A stretch of 64,000 bases of DNA from positions 59,358,427-59,422,426 of the forward strand of contig OY829542.1 in the NCBI GenBank assembly GCA_963691705.1, in the 5' to 3' direction. Source of the DNA: Viola odorata. Lineage: Eukaryota > Streptophyta > Magnoliopsida > Malpighiales > Violaceae. The notes below the pieces were generated by a model, which made no database searches, had not been told where the DNA came from, and worked only from the letters and a program-made list of their open reading frames with translations. The position numbers and the translations under genes were made by a program. Shown here piece by piece: positions 10,189-19,800 of this stretch. The stretch's first letter is position 1, and every line of letters begins with the position of its first letter.

Positions 10189-11768
10189 TGTTGCGTCGTC
10201 GAGACGCCCATCAAAAGTAATAGAATAGATTCCTGATGGGCTAGATGCACAAATTAATGTATATAGCGGCAAGTCAGGGTCGAACCACAGGGAAAATGAA
10301 GGACCAAATTTAATCTTGCCCTAAATGTATGATGAGGATGAAAATGCAACAGACATAAAAGTAACACAGGGGGGGGGGGGTTGGTTGGTCTAGACGAATC
10401 TAGCCAACGATGGCAGTTGATGTTAAGACAGAGAATAAAAATGCAAATAACAAGTAATAATAGACAAACGAAATAATTAAATAAAAAGGGAACGAAAATA
10501 AAGCAAGAGAATATCAATAAAAATGGTAAAGACTAACAGGTGTAATAAAGATAATAACAAAGTAAGTAAAGATAATAGATTAGATAAAAGGAGAAATCTT
10601 AGCAGGGGTAGACGACGGATTGCGTCGAGGTCTAGTCGATCATAGGTGCAAGGATAGACTGTTTTCAGGCCATAGACGTGCTATAGGAATCCTGTTTTCA
10701 CGTGGATTCCCTACTTCTCTTCTTAAGAGAAGTCACTCCCAAGGTACGCTTATGGGAGTGGCAGTGACACTGCGCCCAAGGTATGCTTATGGGTCATACA
10801 CGAAGGTCCGTGAAGTGGAGAGAAGACACGTCTAGGGATAGACACTGAGAAGTCTGCCCTAACCGGTTTCTTGCCCTAGCCAGATTGGACCAAACGACAT
10901 GGTGACTCTGGACCAGGTGCCTACTCTATTCCATGGCCTCACGTTAGTTATTACCATGGAAATGACAATATTCATGAGAAACATGCAAATAGGTGATCAA
11001 ACTACCAACAAATCTCACACGAAATGACAATAAAATGGCAAGAAAGCGGATACAATCATGAAAATGTTTTAAGAACCATTTGACCTCCCAACTATCCTCT
11101 TGCAATCCTTAAAATACCCCTGCCAAGACTAAGAGATTTATCCACTCATGCTGGAAATCATGCACAAGATAGATGGAGAAAGCAACATAAACAGAGAATA
11201 GGTGCAGATGAAAACGAAAATCTGGATTAAAAACTAATTGGAGCTTGGGGCTCCAATTTCTGGAAAAATAAAGGAAGAACAGATCCCAATGTTAGAGAGG
11301 TGGCTACAATGATTGAAAACCCTAAAAAGATGGAAAATATACTAAAAAGTAGCCTTTTTTTAACCTAAAGTTAAGGTTCTATATATAGCCTAATAACCCC
11401 ACCAGGGGACAAAATGGCAGGGAGGAATATTCTATGCTGAGCTGGATAATTTACACATGGAATCCCGCTAGAATATTTTTAGCATCTTTGGTCAAGCGTC
11501 ATCCGGAAAGAAACATGCACGTGCGTCGTTTAGGCCTGGACATAAGATCTCGTCTAGGTCCCGACGGTAGGTCTCGACGACAAAACTGCATCTAGGGCTC
11601 GACGATGAAGAAATGGCAGAAATGCATCCAAATGACGCGCTTTTCAGCAAGCTTCTCCCTTTAGTCCAAATCTACAAAGTGGTTGGAAAACAAGCCAAAT
11701 TAGTAGTATCAAGTGTGAAATTAGACCTGAAAGAGAGGGGAAAACATGTATAAAAAGGCATCATATCA
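10189..11768 (-). repeat. 5' LTR of Athila-like element 1
   Basis: On the minus strand it runs TGATATGATGCC...CGACGCAACA, 1,580 bp. It shares the start TGATATGATGC and internal phrases such as 'ccaaggtacg(c/t)ttatg' with the LTRs of element 2, but the two have diverged strongly. A run of 12 G at 10368-10379 lies inside. No gene. Confidence 0.75.
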
Positions 11769-12042
11769 CCCACCCTGGCTTGGGCTGGATCCGTCCCTGC
11801 ATTCTGTTAAGTGTCCAATGTTGCATGACACGTCAGATGCCACGTGTGATTTTGCTGACGTGTCGTTGCCAAACCCAGTTTATTTTCCTTTCGGGTCAAA
11901 TGTTAGCTCCGTTGATGTGACATGACACGTTAGTAAATTTACACATGGCATATGACGTGTCATGCCATGTTGGACACTTAACGAAATGTGTTGGACTACG
12001 TCATTATGAGGGACCAAATGTGAACGATCATTTGAGTGCGAG
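11769..12042. repeat. Start of duplicated block, TE-like sequence upstream of peptide gene A
   Basis: From about 11868 ('ccaaacccagtttattttcctttcgggtcaaat') this matches 54598 onwards, with an extra stretch here, and marks the left end of the segmental duplication. The text is rich in 'acacgtcag', 'gacgtgtc', 'cacgtgt' and ends in 'gagggaccaaatgtgaa', phrases that also occur in the MITE at 17224-17652. It is probably itself old MITE sequence. Confidence 0.55.
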
Positions 12043-12939
12043 TAGGGCTGTTCATCAGTTTTCCGAAACCGAAACTGAAATTCGAACTTTAAATTTCGGT
12101 TAACCAAAGTTTCTGAAATCACTATCCGAACCGAAACTGAAGTTTTTAAAAACTGAACTTCCAAAACCGAAATTATTTCGGTTTCAGTTTCGGAAAAACC
12201 GAAATTCTGAAAATTCAAGACTGTTCATAATTCAATTTCAAGCATAAAATCACAGATCTGCTAAACAACCATAATTACAGATATGCTAAACGACATAAAT
12301 ACCAAAAATCACAGATCTGCAAAACAACCATAATTACCAAACATAATCAAAACCATCCAAAAACCAAAAACACAGATCTGCACTCTTCTTTCTTCCTCCA
12401 AAAACACCAAACCTATGCCACGTTCAAAAGCAGAGCTTGGTTTCTTCTCTCTGGCTTCAAAGCTTTGATCTTTGCTGCACAACCTTCTCTGGTCAAATCG
12501 CCGACGAGAAGAACAATTTCCCGGTCAACGACGACAGCTATGTAAAACCCATATTGGGGACAACGATGATTTCACAATCAGATCGATTGAGCGAGGCTGC
12601 GAGAGAGGAGGGCTCGATTGAGGGAGTGAGATGGAGAGAAGATGAGGAACGAGATGATGGTGGCGGTGGGTGGTGGTGGCGGCGGTGGGTGGTGGTGGAA
12701 CGAGATGATAAGGAAATTTGAGAAGGAAGGAGAGGGAGAGCGCCGCTCAGGGTTTGTTTTTTCAGATGAGGAAATTTCCTAAAAAAATATGCTTATATAG
12801 TGGGTAGGAAAGTTCGGTTAAAGTTCGATTTCGAAAAAACCGAAACCGACGAAACCGAAACCGAAATTCCGAAACCGAATAAGCGAAATTTCGGTCAAAT
12901 GCGAGTATCAAATGTGACCGAATAAGCGAAACAACCCTA
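12043..12939. mobile_element. hAT-type non-autonomous element (897 bp)
   Basis: Begins TAGGGCTGTTC and ends GAAACAACCCTA, with an 8-bp target duplication AGTGCGAG at 12035-12042 and 12940-12947. The homologous site in the second block (near 54747-54754) has a single 'agtgcgag' and no insertion, which proves the boundaries. Subterminal 'cgaaaccgaaac' repeats are typical. The centre (12360-12770) holds a frame ending in Gly/Arg repeats that may be captured host sequence; no domain is seen. It sits about 140 bp upstream of the peptide gene. Confidence 0.85.
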
Positions 12940-13028
12940 AGTGCGAGTGTCAAATGTGACCGAAAATAAAATGAGGGGCCAAATCAATACACTTAACCGA
13001 GTGCATATACCATTTATTTCATTAACCC

Positions 13029-13035
13029 TATATAA
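13029..13035 (+). promoter_or_regulatory. TATA box of peptide gene A
   Basis: tatataa in 'accctatataagaagg', 47 bp upstream of the ATG; conserved as tatataaa at 54831 in copy B. The spacing leaves room for a short leader. Confidence 0.6.
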
Positions 13036-13081
13036 GAAGGCTCTCCATTATAAGCACAACTTGTAAAGCTAGCTAGGCATT

Positions 13082-13333
13082 ATGAGGTCGCACATTGTTG
13101 GTATTCTAATTTGCATGGCTATGCTAGTACTGTCGACTAGCATGACGTCGGACGGCGATGCTGCGACAATAACAACTCCTCCTCCTCCTCTGCCATTTGC
13201 TTCATCGGTCCTTCCGCCGCAATCTAATCCTTGGCGCCGTGGTTGCTCCCGCCTCTACCGCTGCCGCGATGATCTAAACAAACCCCCTGCTGGTTTCAAC
13301 CGCAAGCTTCTCATTACCTCAAGAAGAATCTGA
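13082..13333 (+). CDS. Small secreted peptide precursor with RALF-like C-terminus (copy A)
   Basis: An 83-residue protein. Residues 1-22 form a hydrophobic signal peptide (charged start MRSH, core IVGILICMAMLVL). A Pro-rich spacer (PPPPLPFASSVLPP) leads to 'NPWRRGCSRLYRCRDD' near residue 48, close to the C-terminal NPYxRGCSxxxRCR signature of RALF peptides, which alkalinise the apoplast through receptor kinases. It lacks the YISY motif, the dibasic S1P site and the first cysteine pair of canonical RALFs, and has only the last two motif cysteines. A basic tail (FNRKLLITSRRI) follows. It could be a short divergent RALF or another small cysteine peptide family. A TATA box sits 47 bp upstream. 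Copy B at 54883 is broken by a stop, so this is the only intact copy here. No intron. Confidence 0.6.
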   Translation: MRSHIVGILICMAMLVLSTSMTSDGDAATITTPPPPLPFASSVLPPQSNPWRRGCSRLYRCRDDLNKPPAGFNRKLLITSRRI

Positions 13334-13724
13334 TCCCGCAGATTATAACTTATAATGACTAGCGTATTGTATGCATGCCAGAGTGTTATTAATTCTCACA
13401 TGTGCTTAAAACACTCATTCTTATATATCAATTAATTCAATTATCACTAAATTTCTCTGCTTTTTTTTTTACCTAAGTGATACTAATATCAATCGAAATT
13501 AATTAGAACTTAAACAAGAATTGATTAACTTTTCGCTCGTACCATTAACCAATTACTTCCTCTATTTTATAATATATGTTTTTTTAGATAAAAAAATTGT
13601 TTCAAATTAAATGTCGTTTTGTAATTCTTTAGGTGATTTATGATTAATTTATTTGATATAGAAAAGAGAGTTCAACGCCCATTGGTTAATTTATTTAATA
13701 TAAAAATGAGATTATTATTTAATA

Positions 13725-13825
13725 CTCCCTCCGGAACTTTTTAAGTGTCCCTCGCGCATATCGACGAAATCGGATGACGCACTATTTGACCCCAACAAAT
13801 TTCGTACTTTTTTTTGAACATAAAA
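13725..13825. mobile_element. Truncated Stowaway MITE (left half only)
   Basis: Begins CTCCCTCCGG after TA and carries the family phrase 'cggatgacgcactatttgac' and 'ttcgtacttttttttgaaca', then ends without a right arm. Same family as the elements at 1975 and 14155. Confidence 0.6.
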
Positions 13826-14154
13826 AGTACATGATACAATATTTTCTATAGGTCGTAAAAAATAAACCGAATCAAACCAAACTATTGGTAAAAGGTTTGG
13901 TGTGGTTTATAGATTTTTAGAACCATTATATTTCGGTTTGGTCTAATGTTCTCCTCAAAATCGGACCAAACCAAATTGTGTACACCCTAGCTATATATAT
14001 TAATATTTTTACTAATTATTTAATTAAATGAACTCATATCATTCTCGATTTGATAGTTATTTATTTAAATAAAAATAAAATATAAAGTAATAAAGAAGAG
14101 ATAAATCTCCAATCATCTACTACAACAACAGTACCTCTACTTAACATTATTATA

Positions 14155-14413
14155 CTCCCTCCGTCCCACAAAGGATGACTTCCTCGCATCCCAATATTCA
14201 GTAGGGAACACATATCGAGGAGGTCGGATGAGACACTATTTGACCCCAAAAAAATCCGATTTTTTTTTGAACGTACGTTAATCCTTAACGTACTTCCCAG
14301 AAAAAATTAGGGGCAAAATTGTCTCAAATAGTGAGTCTGCCGGCCGTTTTAAGATACGTGCCGAAACAGTAAAAATAAAAAGTAAAACGTCATCCTTTGT
14401 GAGACGGAGGGAG
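14155..14413. mobile_element. Stowaway-type MITE
   Basis: 259 bp, CTCCCTCCGTCCCACAAAGG at the left and 'cctttgtgagacggagggag' at the right, with TA at 14153-14154 and 14414-14415. Strong internal pairing around 'acgtacgttaatccttaacgtac'. It is absent at the corresponding place in the second block (about 57180), so it arrived after the duplication or was lost there. Confidence 0.85.
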
Positions 14414-14982
14414 TATATATCACATGCCAACGAAAATGAAGCTGTTGTGTTCTTTTAAAAAATTCTATTTGGGAGAAGAATGTGGTAAAGCCATATTCTA
14501 CCAAGCAGGTATGACAAGAATAATTAATTACCATTATTAATTTAATTAGTCATATATTACTACTTGCTAAATAAAAATTAAAAATTAAAAAAGAGCATAA
14601 CGGAAAAGGGAAAGGTGTGATCATTTGTTTTTTTCCACTATTAAAAACCTTTTTATCAGCATAAAAAGTAAAAGCAAGGTTCTTAAAAGCAAAACTTAAA
14701 CCAACAACAAAAATAAAAGCAAAAGTTGAAATTTAGGAAATCTTGATGCGCAAGAAAAAGATGAAAGCAAAAGTTTTGTTTCCTTTCCCCTTTTCTAAGA
14801 ATCATAATTTCGTAAATAAAAAGAAAGAAAAAAGAGGATTATCTTCAGATGAAAAAAGAAAGAAAAAGAAGACAGTAGAAAGAAGAAAGCAGGAAGAAGG
14901 AAGCAAGTAGAACTGTAGAAGTACTGGATGAGCAATTGATTTAGGATATGAAGGTTTTGAAGGTTGGACGGTGCATTAAGAA

Positions 14983-16832
14983 ATGACAAGCATTTTCAAG
15001 GGCTCTTCATTCGGTCGCCGCCGTGATTTGGAGGCCGGCGGTGCTGCAAGTCCTTCCAGTGAGGATGACGACCCTTCCGTTGGTCCCTTTGACATCGCAC
15101 GCACGAAGAACGCGTCCGTTCACCGCCTGCGCCGGTGGAGGGTAATTAATTTTCCCCTTCTCTACTTAATTGCTGCTTCTTCATTTGCGTGTGTCGCTGT
15201 TCAGCCTGTTCTTTGTTATTGTATTCCGATTTGCTACTTATTCGAGCTGTGTCGCTCCACCAATGGGGTGAGGAGGATTCAGTTCAAAATAATTTTCTAA
15301 TTTCTGTTGCTTTTTTCTGTTTTGCAGCAAGCTGCGCTTGTGCTCAATAATTCTCGTCGATTCAGGTACACTCTCGACCTGAAAAAGCAAGAAGAGAAGG
15401 AGCAGGCTTTGAGTAAGATCAGAGCGCATGCACAAGCCATACGAGTACACCACTTCTCCTTCTTAAATCTTCATAATCCTTCCTCCTTGCGTCTCAATTT
15501 TGCAATAAGTTTCTTTTGTTTGAGTTTTAATGTGTATGCATTTATGTATTTTGTTCTACTCTGTTAGGCTGCCTATCTTTACAGAGAAGCTGCTATTAAT
15601 GGTGCTCAAAAGCGAAATGGTACTTCTCTTTTGTGGCTTTACTTTTTGTTAGAGATTTAGTATATTTGGCATCCATTGTTACGTACTTATTCCGTGTGAC
15701 TGAAAACGTTTTCCAGTTCATTTCAAGTGCTTGATAAGACTTTGAGAGGTTTATGTCCAAAATTTATATTATCTACTTAGATTAGCTATATTTAGCATTT
15801 TTTGTTTTCATTTACCTTTTGTCACTTCCAGGTTCCTTTTATCCTTTTCTGTCTACTTTATTTAGTTGAATTTTCTATGTTGCATCTCTTCTTTGCTCAG
15901 AACCTCATCTTGGCTTTTTATGTTTGTCTGCTTTGTCTACGCAAAAACAAATCAAGCTTCAACTTATGAAGTTATTTTCTTACTTAAGCCACTTGTTTCA
16001 GCTATTTCTTTTCCTCTCGATTATATGATCATCTCCCATTCAGTTTTTTTGCTTTTCAAATTTAATAGTCTTGATGAGAATATTTTGATGGAATCTACTA
16101 TATTTCGGTTTATTGTTGCCTAATCTTGCTCCTGTTTTACTGGAATTTATTTATTTCTTTCAAGCTACTCTTCTATTCAGTCTATTCTTCGTGTTATTTT
16201 TTTTAACTCTTTATTTGTATATAATCACTGGTCTAGTGTTATTGTAATTGCTTTTTTGACCTGTCCATCCTCTCCTGCAGAATCACTTCCAGTCACCAGT
16301 GGTGATTTTGCAGTTAGGAAGGAGAAACTTTCTTCAATGACGAGGGATCATGACCATAGTGCTGTAGAGGAGCTTGGTGGTGTAAGTCTAAAGTCTGTAT
16401 GTTTCTCCTGATTGATGCGAGCATTATTTTGTTGTTTACTAACTTGCTTCTACTTTCTTGTATCACACATGCTTCAGGTAAAAGGGCTTTCAGATGCTCT
16501 AAAGACAAACTTAGAGAAGGGGATTTGTGGAGATGCTGATGATATATGTAAACGACAGAATGCATTTGGATCAAACACATACCCTAAGAAAAAAGGGAGG
16601 AGTTTTTGGGTATTTGCTTTTCATTTACTATTTTTTCTTTTCTAAATTCAGTTTTGCCTTTTACTTCTCCATGCTTGTATGATAACTGTTTTAAATCATA
16701 TATAACTCTTAATTAAACTCGAGTTTGTGCCCTATCTCATAGATGTTCCTTTGGGAGGCCTGTCAAGATCTTACTCTGATCATATTGATGGTAGCTGCAG
16801 TGGTTTCTCTGGCGCTGGGAATTACGACAGAG
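14983..16832 (+). CDS. ACA-A exons 1-6: calmodulin-binding region, M1 start
   Basis: Exons at 14983-15141, 15328-15444, 15568-15619, 16281-16381, 16478-16609 and 16743-16832. The start codon is chosen because the first residues ([16 protein letters not shown]) match the usual ACA8/10 start and align with copy B at 59568. Exon 2 has the calmodulin anchor region. Exon 5 ends in '[12 protein letters not shown]' and exon 6 encodes M1 '[18 protein letters not shown]'. Exon 6 reads GITTE where copy B and the family read GIKTE. Introns align with copy B; copy B's intron 3 is longer by about 200 bp (extra text around 60865-61090). Confidence 0.85.
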
Positions 16833-19800
16833 GTGAGTCACAAAATCCGGTTGATAATGACTTTGTGTGCACATTAAAGAAGTATGCTTCTACCGTTTTT
16901 GGGTTTTAGTGATAAAATTCTTGTGATGATCTATGTATATCTGTATATCATCTGTGTGTCATTTGTCTTGGAGATTTTAATGAAATAGAAGTTGTAAATG
17001 ATGTTGCCATCTTAATGCATGGCATAGTTGGTGATGTTTGTGAGATTTGAGATTGGCATATATTATCATAAGTGAGGAGACGTATTCCGAAAGTCTACAG
17101 TAGAATCTAGAACCTTAACGCCCTTACCCGCCTATGATGGGTTTCTGGGGCCTCTTCGTTGAAATCGCTAGGCTGATAGCAGCAGGCTAAACTGAAAGGA
17201 AATGGCTAAAAACATTTTGGTTAGGGAAAAACTCAAAATTAGTACCTGCAGTCTAATTGATTGATTTATTCCGAAACTCAAAATTACATCCTTTTTTTGG
17301 AAAGAAGAAAAGAAAAAGAAAAGGAAAAAGAAAAAAAAGAAAAGGAAAAGAAAAAGGAGAAAGGAAAATGAGATGGTCTCGTTGAAAAAATAGAAAGAAA
17401 AGAAAAGAAAAAAAGAAAGAAAAGGAAAAGAATGACGTGGCAATTGATGTGGCGTGACACGTCAGCAGTCAGTGACGTGTCGTTTGACGTGGCACGACAC
17501 GTAAGCAAACTGACGGAAAAAATGGATGCCGTTAGGGTGAGGGATGAAATGAACCAAAATTTTGGAATGCAAGGATGTAATCCAACAAAAAAAGCAGAAG
17601 GTTGAAATAAATCAATTAATTAGACTGCAGGTACTAATTTTTGGTTTTTCCCTTTTGGTTACACATAATATATTTTTTTGGCTTAACAGTCATAGTATGA
17701 AAATCTATATTCTCAGATAGGTTGTATTAGAGTCTCCATAGCTGCTTCTCATCTATAGACACCTGGGGGAATCATAGTTTTTCTTTCTAGCTGCTTCTAA
17801 CTTGGGGTCCTGAAGACTAAATTGTTCGCATGCGGTTATAAATAGCTTTCTAGTTATTTGTGGTTTGTGGTGAGAATCTCCTTTCTGCAGTTTATTGATT
17901 TATCATCTAATTTAACTGTCCCTCTTTTTTTATTCCCTTTACTTGTTTTAAGGTTTTTTCGTTTTCCTGTTATGGTTTCACTATGTTTACATATTCTCTT
18001 GTAGGGTATTAAGGAAGGAAGGTATGATGGTGCCAGCATTGCTTTTGCAGTTATGCTTGTCATTTTTGTTACAGGTATGGGGTTACTTGTGGAGCATCTT
18101 AATTTACTCTCACCTGGGTTGTATAGGAATTTGATAATTAATGAATAGTAATCATGCATTATAAGCAGTGTAATGCATATATGAATAGTATAAATATGCA
18201 GAGAAATAGAAACCGGAAAGCTGGCTCTTAGAGCCAGTTACATAGACTACATTGATATGAATTGAATGAATATTACAGAGGTTTATTACATCTATTTATA
18301 GGAACATATTGGTAGTAGGAATCGTCATCGCATGCGTCAATGGTAGGTGAACAACATCACTGCATGCGTCTCTGGTTACTGTGCATGGCTATGGTAGTTG
18401 ACGATGAACAATAGATTACTGTTCATCGATGATGAGCTTGAATATGGGCTTGGGCTTTCTTGACTTGGGCTTGGGCTTCCTTTAATACTCCCCGCAAACT
18501 GAGGGCTGTGAGGACACCAGACTCGGTTTGGAACGTAGAAATGTAAACTGGCTTGATTGAAAGAGACCTTCCTATGATATGTAGCTGGCGCGATCTTTGA
18601 ACATTGATTTGTAATCAATGCATATGTCCGTTTCTTTTTTTTGTAAGCATGATTTCCTTGGGCGCCCTTCAGATAGTTGAACGAGCCATTGACAGAAATC
18701 CTGTGCCTTCCTTTGGCAAAAATCCTTGGTGACAATAGCCCATGCTTTTTTTCACTTTTTATTGTATTATACCATACTTGTGTATATATTTCTGTATCAT
18801 TACAATTTATAACCACTTAATTTGTTGGATGTTATCTGGTATGCCACAAGTTATGAGTGGTTGTTTGGAAAATTCTTACAGCCGAGCTTTCTTGAACTCT
18901 CTTTTGATCAAAATAAATATTTTTCTTTCATGGCTTGAATAAAAGATTGTCTAGCTTTGATATGGATGATCTGCTCTGTAGTGAAATTGCCATGAGAATT
19001 ACTTACTTTGTATTACTTCTATGAAGAGACTTCTCCAGCCTTTTTCCCTCGTTTCCTTATACAGCTGTGAGTGACTACAAACAATTTCTTCAGTTCCAAA
19101 ATTTGAATGACGAGAAGATAAACATACACCTGGAGGTATGTTTCTGCAATAGTATATTCTGAGTTGTATCATGATTTCCCTGTGAACTTCATTTTTAAGG
19201 CATGTGCAGGTTATTAGAGGTGGTAGAAGAATTGAAATTTCAATCTACGACATTGTTGTTGGTGATGTTATTCCTCTTAACATTGGTGGCCAGGTAAGCC
19301 CTTGCACTATCTCATTCTCATTGGGATGGGTACTGTCCTTGTTTGTGTGCTTTATTAATTGATATTCTATACTGATAGGTGCCTGCTGATGGAATCTTAA
19401 TTACTGGGCACTCCCTTTCAATTGATGAATCAAGCATGACTGGAGAGAGCAAGATTGTAATCTTCTGGACCTATTTTTCTGTGTGATGAAATTTCTGCAA
19501 CTGATCTTTATTTAACCATGCTTAACATTTTTGCAGGTTCGCAAGAGTTCCAAGGAACCATTTCTTATGTCAGGCTGTAAAGTAGCAGATGGCAGTGGCT
19601 CCATGCTGGTAAAAAAATACAAACTGGTTTTTACTATTTTATCTTTTTTCTCGGAATTTTCACTTCCATGTCAGGCTACCAACTGAAGTTAGTATTATTG
19701 TTTTTTGATGTTGTGTTGTGAATGACTGAATATTTTGGCTAGAGTGCCCAAAAAGTAGCAGGATGACAACTTTTTGTTGTTAGTGACTGAACCTATTGTT

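Larger units (their letters stand above)
3802..11768 (-). mobile_element. Non-autonomous Athila-like Ty3/gypsy retrotransposon (element 1), 3' LTR missing
   Basis: Reading on the minus strand: an LTR (11768 to 10189, TG...CA), a tRNA-Asp-type primer binding site (10183 to 10166), gag with a zinc knuckle (10130 to about 8640), an aspartic-protease region (5711 to 5007), a pre-RT linker (4973 to about 4300) and then directly the C-terminal tail of integrase (4149 to 3802). Reverse transcriptase, RNase H and the integrase catalytic core are absent, so the element depends on others for replication. A second insertion with inverted LTRs (5700-8616) splits it between gag and protease. No 3' LTR was found on its left side. 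The same deletion structure occurs in element 2 (24127-31711). Confidence 0.8.
13334..14982. other. Intergenic and upstream region of ACA-A
   Basis: AT-rich DNA with two Stowaway elements (separate entries). Long stretches align with 55129-59567 in the second block, for example 'taaaccgaatcaaaccaaac' (13860s and 57050s) and 'gaaaatgaagctgttgtgtt' (14430s and 57600s). Purine-rich sequence (14815-14910) directly precedes the start codon and is likely 5' leader. A copy-B TATA-like string (58941) is shortened here to 'agcataaaaagtaaaag' (about 14656). Confidence 0.5.

Noticed and set aside
17168..17508. Phe/Leu/Ser-rich minus-strand frames resembling membrane proteins
   Set aside because: They translate the purine-rich inside of the Mutator-type MITE; composition effect only.
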